Source: Hevea brasiliensis
Lineage: Eukaryota; Streptophyta; Magnoliopsida; Malpighiales; Euphorbiaceae
NCBI RefSeq assembly: GCF_030052815.1
Contig: NC_079501.1
Location: 98,658,190-98,722,189 of the forward strand
DNA: 64,000 nucleotides
Direction of reading: 5' to 3'
Part shown: positions 24,201 through 35,237 of the stretch, piece by piece
Layout of the letters: each line of letters opens with the position of its first letter
Numbering within the stretch: the first letter of the stretch is position 1
The notes under the pieces: model-generated
What the model was told of the DNA's origin: nothing
Databases searched by the model: none
What the model saw: only the letters and a program-made list of their open reading frames with translations
Translations under genes and position numbers: made by a program

Positions 24201-24759
24201 AAATAATTTTGATGTAAATATAGAAATGTTGTGTATCAATGTAAGTCGAGCAGTTTGTAAATAAATTGTAATAATATTATTTTGGATTTTTTTTTCTGTA
24301 AATTTAATATTTGTACATATAAATTTCCTGCTTTATGCCTTGGGAATGGAGATATTAAATATTTTGAGATGATAAGTCTTGAATTGTATTGTGAAATTTT
24401 TTTGAAGTGTGTTGAACTGAGTGATTGAGTTATTGAAGGTTGGGAGTTGTGAAATATTTTTGGAAGTGCTTTTTTTTAGGTAATTGAAGAACTGTTTTCT
24501 CCAGTTTACAAACGTAACTCTGTCAAAATTTTTATAAAAATTGCGGCAAAATTTAAAATGGACAAAATTTTTACTAGTATTTAAACCTTGAATAAATGGT
24601 TTTAATTTCTACCAAAATGCTCACCACTTCCAAAATGTAAGAAAATCGTTTTAAAATCCCTTGTAGGGTACTTAATGAGTTATCGGTAGGTGAAGTTCGG
24701 TAGTTCATTAAGTGTTCTACGGGATCATGTTATGCCTTACAGAGGGGTAAGGTATGATA
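21265..24759 (+). mobile_element. Nested solo LTR (family F2-like), TSD GCCAA
   Basis: About 3.5 kb beginning TGTAACACCCC (with a tandem duplication of the first 13 bases) and ending GGTATGATA, a mutated TGACA-type end. The 5-bp duplication GCCAA is at 21260-21264 and 24760-24764. The start (TTCTGGTGACCGGTGT, CCGGACA) and the interior (CTCAGCGATAGCTT, GTCGCAG near 24080-24115) match the LTR at 55673. There is no internal domain, so it is a recombination product. Its presence splits the F1 interior. Confidence 0.85.
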
Positions 24760-25780
24760 GCCAATAGTAAGGCTAGAATTCCAGAAGTAATGGAACTAAT
24801 AATCAAGATAGGACTAAGAGATAAAAAGAAAGTCAAAGAAGATGTTGGGATGGATATCCTTAAAGGAAAGGCATAAGGGTGAGAGAGGACAAAGGTTAAA
24901 GAATAAGTACAATAAGTTGGAAAGATGTCAACACTAGCAGAAAACAAAAAAAAAGGAAAGTGGATAAGATCCAAAGGATAGGTGAAAAGCTCAGTAGAGT
25001 TAGTAACAATGATGAGAATAAGAAGAATAAGTATGCTAGGGACACACTAATGCATGTTTAAAACAAGTTATAGTGAGATGATAGATTCAAGGAGTAATGG
25101 AATCACGATTTAAGTGTTAATATGTCAGGAAGTATGTCACATAATAAGAAGTTTTAGGAAGAAGTCAAGATATTTCCATCCCAGAGGAGGAGTGGGAAAT
25201 GATAAAGTCGCATGAACTGGGTTGTCACGGAATACAAACACTTTTGTCATATAATAGAAGAGACCCAATTCACTTTCTAATGTTGATAGATGGTGTAGGG
25301 TACATTTGGCACTTGGATAGAGCTCTATAGGACTAGATGCATAAGATGAACAGGAGTTGGTCTAAGGACCTGACTAATGACACAAGGTAGATTGGAAATT
25401 TGAAGTGTCATGGGAGTGAGAAGATGCACAGGTGTTAAAAATTGAGGTCATGAGACAAGTAAAGATGTCAAACAAGATACCTATGATAGGTGCTACAAGA
25501 AAATATCTCATAGGATACTATAAGATAAGGAACATAAGTCATGTCTGTAGGAAGCAGAGATTGTTGAAACAGAGGTATGGGGACTGAAGTCACTAAGAGA
25601 TACGTTAGAGCACAATGAAGGAGAGGTAAGCACCAAAGCTGATTGAAGTTATAAGATATCAAGTCAAGCATAGTGGAGGTATAGTAAGTACTGAAGATGT
25701 GAGAAAAAGCTTGAGGAGTGGTTTAAGGTACGAGTTTCGCTATGAAATGATGATGATAGCTAGGACACTACAACAGATAA

Positions 25781-26245
25781 AAGAGCTATGCAGATCCTAG
25801 GCGAAAGGATTTAGAGTTTGTAGTGGGCAATTACGTATTCCTAAAGGTCTCTCCGATGAAGGGAGTTATGAGATTTGGGAAGAAGGGCAAACTCGCATCT
25901 CGATTCATAGGGCCTTTTGAGATTATTGATAGAGTTAGAGCAGAGGCCTATCGATTGGAGTTACCACCAAGCTTTTCTCACGTCCACCCAATGTTCCAAA
26001 TTTCTATACTTAGGAAGTACATACTTGATCCTTCCCATGTGTTACAACCCGATACAGTGGAGTTGAAGGAAAACCTAACCTTTGAGGAGCAGCCAGTAGC
26101 CATAGTGGACTTTCACATGAGGTAGCTATGGTCAAAACAGATCCCTATGATTAAGGTTTTGTGGAGGAGCCAATTGGTAGAAGAGTGTACCTGGGAGTCA
26201 GAGCAAGACATGCGCAATAAGTACTCGTACTTGTCCAATGTGTAA
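25781..26245 (+). pseudogene. Gypsy integrase C-terminus with chromodomain-like tail (F1)
   Basis: One frame reads KSYADPRRKDLEF, VGNYVFLKVSPMKGVMRFG, KGKLASRFIGPFEI (the GPY/F module), YRLELPP and VHPMFQISILRKY. After an in-frame TAG near 26123 it continues to IPMIKVLWRSQLVEECTWE, the chromodomain-like tail of Tekay/Del elements that tethers integration to chromatin. The catalytic DDE core upstream is not recognisable. The natural end at 26245 lies about 50 bp before the purine tract. Confidence 0.8.
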
Positions 26246-26296
26246 TTTTGTAATTCTTTATTCTGCCTTGTGTAAAATTCGAGGATAAATTTTCTG

Positions 26297-26310
26297 TAAG
26301 GGAGGGAGAA
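26297..26310 (+). promoter_or_regulatory. Polypurine tract of the F1 element
   Basis: AAGGGAGGGAGAA directly precedes the 3' LTR and would prime plus-strand DNA synthesis. Confidence 0.8.
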
Positions 26311-28167
26311 TTTAACACTCCTAATTTTCAAATAATTATTTTATATGTAAATATAAATATATTAGTCTAACCCCTGGTGTTGTGGGCTTTGAGTAGGTAC
26401 TTTAGTTTCGTGGCAATTCGACCGTCGCCTGGATCTACAATTTCGGGCTTAGCAGATAAGTTGTTGGAATCACTTTGGAATCAAGTTAAAGTTATAGGCT
26501 ACTCTACTATTTTCAAATGCCTCGGACGTGTTCCAAGCGTTAGAATTAGCATAGGTAAACCCGAACTCTAAGTTTCTTCAATTTTATAGTGCTGAGTTTA
26601 GAATAAAATTTCATAAAATATTCATGGGTAGCTAGAAAATTATAATTTCTTTTATATTAGCTTAGTAATATTGCTAAGGATTGCAGGGCAAAATTTTAGA
26701 ATTTTTAGAGCTCATTTGGGTAGTTTTTGCAAAAAGGGTTAGTTGTAGGGACTAAATTGTAATTTTTTAAAATTATGGTTGTTGACTGTTTGGATGGGCC
26801 CAAAGGGGCCATGTGATGTGATTGAGATATGGTTGTGTGACTTGTAGATATAGAAGTGTATTTTTTAGCCCTTTTGCAGGTTGGGTATGTCCTAAGTATA
26901 GGGAGAACTCTGTCAAATTTTCGACATAACTTAGGGTTTCTTTAGTTCTTTTTAAGCTTGTATTAAGTTAATTATATTAAATAATTATAATATAATTGTC
27001 AGGTGAGCCGAGACAACCTTTCTCCTCCTCTCAGCCACCATAGTAACCTTGGTTTATGTCCGTGAATAAAATATTAATTTTAATTATAATTTCAATATTA
27101 TACATATTCAAGGCATGCCTATGCATCATTTATAAATATATATTTAGGTAGTTAAATATTAGGCATTATTTATATTGCATTTTTAATTGACAAAATGAAT
27201 ATGGATGTTGTTTTATGGTAATTTGGAGCTATGTGCGAGGGTAGTGTGTGTGTGTGTGGTGATATTGGATATGGGTAGGATGGGTAGACGCAGCTGAAGC
27301 TTGACTCGCTAGGACCCTATCCTATTGTGGTTAAAACGAGATAGGCATGGCTCGAGTTGGTCTCGCTGGCCCCTGCATTTGGACTATTAAAAGAAAGTTC
27401 GTCTTAAGATGTACTCGCTAGCAGAGGTTGGATTAAAAGAGCTTTCTAGGGGATCAGCTCCCATATATATATATATATTGTTTGAACATTTTATGGGTGT
27501 GTGAGTACTCCAAATTACCTTCTTGCTGTCTGTGATGTGACTTGTATGAAATCTTTGAACGTGTTGCATTCCATCCCTTTGGGTGCACTAGCCTTAGATA
27601 GCTATAGAAATTATACTTAAAATCAGTATTTTACTCTTTGAGTCGAACGCTCACTCCTGTTTAACTTATTTTTTCAGGATACAGGAGATTTCTGATTGAG
27701 TTTTAACCCATGTCTCTTTTTCGCAGGTCATTTAGTAATATCTGTTATGTTTTGTATAACTTTATTAAATTCTAGAACTCCGCATGTGGTAGAAGTATTT
27801 TATTTGATTTGGATTTGTAATTTAATACCGTGTTGGATCTGTAAATCTATTAAATGCATGTATTTATAGATTGGATTGGATAAGGGAGCTGAGCTCCCAT
27901 TTGATTTTTATAACATTATGAGTATGTGGAGGGTGAGCTGAGCTCCCTAAAGTGATATATATTGTGCTTACAGGTCAGGTAAGTCAAAAACTTTCCGTTG
28001 GGTGGTCCATATTATGACCATACTCTATCTGGTTGATTTCTTGAAATTGGGCTCAATATGGGACTTAGGATTGGGTTAAGGAATAGTTAGTCTTACTACT
28101 GGCCTCGGAAGCTTTAGGCTAGCCCAGATCCTAGTGCTGGTCCAGCCCATGGGATTGGGTCGTGACA
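26311..28167 (+). repeat. 3' LTR of the F1 element
   Basis: 1857 bp, starts TTTAACACTC (first TG mutated to TT) and ends GTCGTGACA. It is followed by TGAGA, the target duplication. Confidence 0.92.
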
Positions 28168-28284
28168 TGAGAGGGGCAAGGGAGAGCCATGGAAGACAAG
28201 ATCGAAGCTTCTTTGAGCAAAAACTCTAACCCAACAAATTAGAGGATCTTTTAACCCCGTGACTAAGGGTTAAATTGACAAATG

Positions 28285-28845
28285 TAGGGGTGAGCATATT
28301 TCAATTCAAACCAAAAAATCGAACCGAACCGAATCAATTCGGTTCTATTTTAAAATTTAATTGGTTCGGTTCAGTTTTATATTATAAAAATTTCGGTTAT
28401 TTCAGTTCGGTTCGGTTCGATTTTGAAGAGAAAAAAATCAATTAAACCAAACCGAACCGAATAGTAATTTTATATATTCAAATCGAATCAAATTGAACCG
28501 AATCAATTTTTGAATTGATTTATTTTTATGGGGAATTTATGAATTATATTTAATTATATATATATATAAATTGTTTAATTTCATTTATTAATGGTTATTA
28601 AGTTCAAACCAAAGTCAAAATTAAACCAAATAACTTAAAAATTAAGTCTAAATTAAAAAATAATTAAAAATAAAAATCAATCAATTTGAACCAAATAGAA
28701 CCGAAATAGAGCGATTCGGTTCAGTTCGATTCGATTTTTCATCTATTTCGGTTCGATTTGATTTCTAAAATATGTAATTCGATTTTCTTAATTTAATTCG
28801 GTTCAGTTTTAATTCGATTTGGTTTGAAGCGAACACCCACCCTTA
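28285..28845. mobile_element. hAT-type MITE rich in AACCGAA motifs, 8-bp TSD
   Basis: 561 bp with imperfect terminal inverted repeats: TAGGGGTGAGCA at the left and, on the other strand, TAAGGGTGGGTGTTCG at the right. It is flanked by GACAAATG (28277-28284) and GACAAAAG (28846-28853), an 8-bp target duplication with one mismatch, as hAT elements make. The interior is a long imperfect palindrome of AACCGAACCGAA on one arm and TTCGGTTCGGTT on the other. No transposase. Confidence 0.8.
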
Positions 28846-31800
28846 GACAAAAGTGGATGAAATATTGAAAGTGTATAAAATAACTAAAATTTAAAGACTT
28901 TTTATCATATATTTTGGTCCCTATGTCAATTTTTCTTTATTTTTGTATTAATGATGAATAAAAAAAACCTTAATTCTCCTTAAAATAAATTATTATTTCA
29001 TCCATAAATTTAATCATCATAAATATTTTATTTCTTAAATTCTTATCTTTATTAACTCTTTTGCCCCTCAATATTCACCATCTTTTATTTCTTTGACCAA
29101 TATTTAAATTGAAAAAAAATGGATGAAGGGACAAAAGTGTAAAAAAATATATATATAAACATCTTATCTGTTTTTTAAAATTCAAGAATTTAAATATTAA
29201 TTATGCAAATAAAAAAGTACTTTGCCATTTTTCCATATTTTCCCGTCTTAATCAAGCATTCTTTACAGGAAAAACACCATAAATATGTTTGGAGAAAAAA
29301 AGTATAAAAAGAAAGAAAATGGGAGCATTGAAAACAGGATGAAAGAAAATTACAGAGAAAGAAAATAAAAGAAGAGAATTTTCTCTTCCTCTGGAAGGAA
29401 ATAAAATTATAAAACAAAATAAATAAGTTGAGCGATTTCGTCATCTTTTCAAATATTTTTATCCAAGTATTGACCATATACATCAACATAACATACGTAA
29501 AACTCATTACATTCTGCTGAAACTAGTATGAGATACAAGAGGAATTATTGAGTATAACTGATATATAGTAATTCTCCAAGGCACAATTGAGCTTAAGAAA
29601 TATATAACCTTTTTTTTTTTTAATACACTTTAAAGTTTTTTAGTCATAATTTTAGTTAAGAATTACTGTTATTTTATTTGTTTATTTTCAATAAAAATTA
29701 TTATATTATACATATAATTTATTAACTTAATTACTACAATATTTATTTATAAAATTTTACTATAAATAATAAAAAATTATGATAAAATTATTTTAATTTT
29801 CTTAATTTTAAATGTATCTTATCACATTCATACATATTTAATGGTCTATATAAATTATAAACATAGATATAAAATATATTTACAATATGATGCATATATT
29901 TTAGCATAATTATTTTTAAAAAATTTATAAGATACATAAAAATCATATTTAATAAAAATAATTTATTATATTTTAAACATAATATAAATGATATTTTTAA
30001 ATATAAAATATATAATTATTTAAATATAAAAATATAATTATTGACAAAATAAAGCCTTATGAATTTAATTGTTTCAAATTAAAAACATGATTGAGGATAT
30101 TTTGATCATTTGTTATATAATTTATGATAAATTAAACTAAAATTTGGATGGATGGATGCATCATTTGTTGATATAGCAAAATCTAAGAAACTGACTTATT
30201 TTAAATTGAAAATTAAAAAAAATTAACCAATAATTTTTGACATATTTTATAGACTAACTTATAATTTAATAAAAGAATAAAGCATCAGACCAAAACTTAG
30301 AATAAAAAATTTGCGTAAATCATCATATGAAAAGTCGTTGATAAAAAAACGTTAATTATGAAATATCAATGCAATCTCTTTAAAATAGAATGATTTGAAA
30401 AAAAAAATTTTATCCTTATATTTTACTAAAATTAATTATTGTGGCCTTTATATTTCCAAAAATATATTATTTAATTTTATATTTTACTTACATTAAATTA
30501 TTATAACTACTTAGTTTCTCTATTTTAATGAAATTAATTAATTAATTCTTATATTTTAAAAAATATTATTATTTAATCATTTTATTTTAGTTAAATTAAT
30601 TAATTAGTTCGTATATTATAAAAAATATAATATTTTAAAAAATATATTCTTGAATAAAAATATAAATTTTGTTACGTGAATACTAAATTTGAATATATAT
30701 ATATATTAAAAGTTTTAATTCTTGAATATTATTTTTGTATTTTTTTATAATAAAATAATTTTCTTTGATTACTTTTGTACTATTTTTATCGACAGATAAA
30801 AATAAAAAGAGAATAAAGGAAAGCATGGTGTGGGCATAGAGGAGAAAAAAATATATATAGAGAGAGAGAAATAAGGGGAGAGGTGGTGAGAGGATTATGA
30901 TAGTTCAAATTATAATAACTAACTAATATGTTTTTCAAAATATATGAATTAACTAGAATAAATGAATTAAATAGTAATTTGACTAGTATTGATTAACGAA
31001 AAAAATTGATAAATAGACTAAACAATTAATAAAAGTAAAATATATAAATTAAATACTATATTTTTCAAATACAATAATAAAATAATTAATTTCTTTAAAA
31101 TAAAAAAACTAAATAAAAATTCACCCTTTAAAAAATAAAATTTTGTTCGACTAAACAAAATCATTAATTAAGATTTGTAAAAGTTAATTTTAAATTAATT
31201 ATTTTAAAATGATAAATTTTAATTCTCACGTAATGTCAGAAATTTAAAAATTAAAATAAAATTCAAATTTGCCCCAAAACCTTTTAAAGAAATTCAATTA
31301 AGTTAATTTTATATTTTTTAGACAAATTAAACCTAAACTTTTTATTTAAGTTTAAATAAGTTCAATTTTTAGTTAAAAAAATAATGATTTTCTATTTTTA
31401 AATAAAATATTAATATTTGCATTTTAAATAAAGTTATTTATTAATAAAAAACAATAAAGCCTAAAATTTAATAAGCCCAACCCAATATTCTTTTATTTTA
31501 ATTAAATATAATAAATAATATATATTATTATTAAAATTATTATATTTTATTAAGTCGAAACTAATTTTAGTTTAAATAAAAAAATAATTAATTAAACTTA
31601 AAAATAAAAGTTAAGCTAAATTAGACATTAAAAACTAAAAAAAAAAAAAATTACTTCTTTAAAAAATTTATAAATTTTGTCCACACAATATTTTTCTCCA
31701 TCCTTGCTTCCTATGTTTTCTTTCCCATCATACTTCTTTACCAAACATATATAGCATTAGCCTATTGGAGATGTGCACTATTCAATTATATATATATATA

Positions 31801-32948
31801 CACACACGTTTTACTATTTCCCTAGCATAATATCTATGGTATACATGGATAATTTATAATTTTTATTTTTTAATTTAATTTTAATTACATTTTAAATAAA
31901 AATAAATTATTTTTATTAAATTAATTTTTAATTAAAATTTATCTCTTAATTTAATTTAAATAAATTTTTATTTATTATGATAATAAGTTTTAATTAATTT
32001 ATGATATAATTAATTAAAATACCTATTTAATTCTTTTTATACTTATATTAATATTAATTTCCATAGCTATTTCATTTAAAATGTAATAAAATTACTTTAT
32101 TCAAAAAATAATTTATATCTCATGAAATTTTTATATTTTCTCTCATGATTTATGTAAATTGATATTTATTTTTTTTTATAAATTATAAAAAAATATTAGG
32201 CTAATAAAAAAATAATATTATTTTAAAAATAGATAAATAATATATATTTTTATTATTAAATATATTAAATTACTAATAATGAATTAAATTATTTAATTTT
32301 AATAATAATAAAAATATATAACATTATTATTAATTGAAAATAACATTTTATTATATCATTTTTTTAAAGTGTAATTTTTTTATTAATTTGATATATTTTT
32401 TTATAAAATAACTCTTTCACAGAAATGTTATCTATTTATATAAATTTCTAATATAAAATAAATATATTTCATAAAAATTTAAATTTTAAAATATTATCAT
32501 TTCTATTAGTATTATAAATGTTAAAAATACACATTATTTTTCAAAAAATATATCCTACAATTTTGATATTGTAATTTTAATTATTTTTAATCATTTTTAT
32601 TTGTAACTAAATTTTTGATATAAAAAATAATATTTTTATTATATATATTTATAATTTTTTTATAAAATACAATTTCTTTAATTTTATTAAATTTTCTTTA
32701 TTTTTCATTAATTAGTTATTCAATTGATTTAAATTATAATTAAGTTATTAATTTCTCAATTATATATATGTAATATACAAATTATTTAATAATTACTCTC
32801 TTAATTCTATATTAAGTAGTTATAATTATAATGTAAGTTACAATATATTTTAATTAAAAAGTGATAGTAAAAGTATTCAAATTTAATTTTTAAAATAATA
32901 ATTTTTTTTTATTTATTTGGCCGTTTCAATTCAATAGTCATAAGTTGA

Positions 32949-32949
32949 A

Positions 32950-32987
<38 letters not shown>

Positions 32988-32988
32988 G
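32949..32988. repeat. (AAT)n microsatellite
   Basis: About 13 uninterrupted AAT/ATA units. Confidence 0.9.
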
Positions 32989-33269
32989 TAATCTTAGGAA
33001 AGTAAAATAAAAATATTAAATTTTTAATATAAAAAATAATACATACTAATTATAAATAAATCAAATCTCTATAATTTATTTTATAACTTTTTATGTACAC
33101 TATATTTTTAACAAAAAATTTATAATAAAAATAATAGAAATATCATAATATAATAAAATATTTATTAAAGATATAAAATAATTTAAGCTTGATTAAATTA
33201 TATAATAGCTGATTATGATATTGTAAATTAATGGTTAATTTTTTTTAAATTAATTGTCACTAGTTACCT

Positions 33270-33280
33270 AATACTACTAC

Positions 33281-33313
<33 letters not shown>
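33270..33313. repeat. (ACT)n(ATT)n microsatellite
   Basis: A few ACT units followed by about 11 ATT units. Confidence 0.9.
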
Positions 33314-33314
<1 letters not shown>

Positions 33315-34185
33315 ATAACGAAGGGTGACATGTGGAATTTATAAAAAAATAATATAAATAATTTTTAAATATTATATTTAATTATAATATGTTTTAATTT
33401 TTTAAAAAAATCAAAATTTAAAGAAAATAATAATTTAAATTACAAATATTAAGATAGTATTGTATCTAATTATTATTTTTAATACTCAAATTTATCCTAA
33501 ATCCAATTGATTTTATCTTGAATCTGTTGGAAATTGAATTATTATTCAATTAATACCCAAACTCATTTAATTTTATATATTTTAGTTAATAATATATATA
33601 AAAAATATATTTTTTTATAAATAATTTATATTTTAAAATTTAATAATTTTATAAAAATTTGAAGTCTATTTATTAAAGTATAATATATAATATTTATAAA
33701 TATTAGTGTAAAAATATATATTTTTATATTTAATTAATTATTTATATAAATAGAATTTGATAATAGATACTTAATACATAAAATATGAATATACCTTAAT
33801 ATTATTTTTTAAACTTAAACTGATCTCAAATCTAATTATATATTATTTAAATCATTTTAACCTGATTTGATCAAATTGAGTATTTGAAAATATATGAATC
33901 ATTGCCATCTATGCGATTTATACATGCATCAAAATATTTATAATTATTTAAATTAAAATATTAATTTAATTAATTTTATAAATAAAAATATTTATTAATT
34001 TAAAAATTATTATATATTTTATTAAATAATATTTCTATAAAAAAGTATAACAACTTTATTCTTTTAGTTAGAATGAAATTGATTGGCATGGACATAGATA
34101 TTGCAAAGATTGTATGTGAGGGAGAGGAGTTGTGATAAAGAGGAGCACAGGTGAGAATTCGATTGGCAGGGGACGGGGGAGATTG

Positions 34186-34275
34186 GGCCACAATTTTGTT
34201 TGAACTTTGAATAATGGATGAAAAGAGGATACAGCTTGCGAGTTAAATGGAAAATTCTCCAGCCCAAAGCCCAAA
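34186..34275 (+). promoter_or_regulatory. Promoter with site II-type TGGGCC/AGCCCA motifs
   Basis: TGGGCC at about 34193-34198 and a paired CAGCCCAAAGCCCAAAC at about 34259-34275 lie 120-200 bp before the ATG at 34393. Site II motifs (TGGGCC/T, either strand) are typical of TCP-bound promoters of housekeeping and growth genes. No clear TATA box, as is usual in that class. Confidence 0.5.
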
Positions 34276-34392
34276 CTCACTCTTCATGGGGAGTATAACG
34301 GTCTCTTCCACGGTTCAATTACCATTGCAGAAATTTGAATTTGCCTAGAACACAGAACCCATCATAAAGCAAACCAGAGTAAAAATTGAGTG

Positions 34393-35237
34393 ATGAAAGA
34401 TATGGAAAAGGCTGTGGAGATAAAGGATTCGACGTCTTCTTCCTCCTCTGTCGAGGATCAAGAAACTCCTCTTCGACCCATATTTTGCCTTAAAAAGAAG
34501 GTAGACTTGAAGATATTTGAGGAGATTTATGATTGCTTTATTCTTGATTTTGATCCTGTAGAACCTATTCGCTGTATCTCCAGTCTTTCTGTTTCCTCCA
34601 ATGATGACCTCTCTGTCATTGCTGAAAAAGGACAGGTTTTTCTTTTTCCTTTACTCCCTCTTGTCTGCAGATTACATTCTCTGATGCAAAGGAATAAGAA
34701 AAATCTACTAAAGATTGTTATTTGAATTTTTCTTTTTCTTTTACTCCCTTTTGTCTGCAGATTACATTCTATGGTGCAAAGAAATAAGAAAAATCAACTA
34801 AAGATTGTTATTTGAATTTTTCTTTTTCTTTTACTCCCTTTTGTCCGCAAATTACATTCAATGATGCAAAGGAATAAGAAAAATCAACTAAAGATTGTTA
34901 TTTGAATTTTTCTTTTATACATAGGTTGCTTGCAGAGATTACCCACATGCAAGACATCTGTGTCTCAAATACCCATTTGACAGTACACCACATGAGAAAT
35001 TCTGCCATATGGTAACTTCAATTTCTCTTTCAATTTTGCATTTGGGTATCAAATGACAAGGTATTTGATTGCTGTTTTCTTAATTCATTTCAGTGCTACT
35101 GCTACGTTTGCGACTTGGTTGCTCCTTGCAAGTACTGGAATGATCCTACATCAGCGCATTGCCATGCCTCAGAACACACTGATGCTTGGAAGTTAAAAAG
35201 AAATTTGAGGAAAAATCAGCCTCCTCTTTACAGTTGA
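34393..35237 (+). CDS. Small Cys/His-rich plant-specific protein, three exons
   Basis: Exons 34393-34635, 34925-35011 and 35094-35237, all GT-AG and all phase 0, give 157 residues. The first 81 residues are acidic and Ser-rich with no motif I know. The C-terminal half is dense in Cys/His: VACRDYPHARHLCLKYPF, then TPHEKFCHM, CYCYVCDLVAPCKYW and AHCHASEHTDAWK. The spacing suggests a zinc-binding fold. I recall this DYPH...CYCYVCD...APCKYW signature from uncharacterised plant proteins, possibly the C-terminal region of RPM1-interacting protein 13-type proteins, but cannot confirm the link. Cellular role unknown. Clean splice sites and conserved-looking exons 2 and 3 argue for a live gene. Confidence 0.75.
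34637..34910 (+). repeat. Three tandem 90-bp repeats in intron 1 of the Cys-rich gene
   Basis: AAAGATTGTTATTTGAATTT recurs at 34710, 34800 and 34890, a period of exactly 90 bp. Each unit holds a pyrimidine-rich tract followed by TTTGTCTGCAG|ATTACATT (TTTGTCCGCAA in the third), which resembles a 3' splice site. The true acceptor lies downstream at 34921-34924 (ATAG). Confidence 0.9.

Larger units (their letters stand above)
16361..28167 (+). mobile_element. Old gypsy-type LTR retrotransposon (family F1) with TSD TGAGA
   Basis: An 11.8-kb element bounded by two LTRs (16361-18195 and 26311-28167) that share order and sequence throughout but differ at roughly one base in ten by eye, so the insertion is old. 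The target duplication TGAGA is exact at 16356-16360 and 28168-28172. A PBS-like ATGATATCAGAGC follows the 5' LTR, and a purine tract AAGGGAGGGAGAA precedes the 3' LTR. The only coding remnant is an integrase C-terminus/chromodomain at 25781-26245, which points to a Tekay/Del-like chromovirus. A 3.5-kb foreign solo LTR is nested inside. Without it the interior is only about 4.6 kb, so gag and most of pol are deleted or unrecognisable. Confidence 0.9.
28854..34179. other. Long AT-rich gene-free region
   Basis: More than 5 kb of very AT-rich sequence with microsatellites (AAT near 32949, ATT near 33270, TA near 31787) and no recognisable coding sequence. The minus-strand frame at 29507-29190 is a low-complexity Phe/Ser/Leu frame. 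Degraded transposon DNA is likely, but no family can be named. Confidence 0.6.

Noticed and set aside
34000..34280. Three overlapping minus-strand frames next to the Cys-rich gene
   Set aside because: They overlap each other and the promoter with site II motifs; no motif or splice support.
34710..34910. Possible extra coding exons in the 90-bp repeats
   Set aside because: The units contain stops (TTTGAATTTTTC after TTATTTGA) and no conserved protein; treated as intron repeats.
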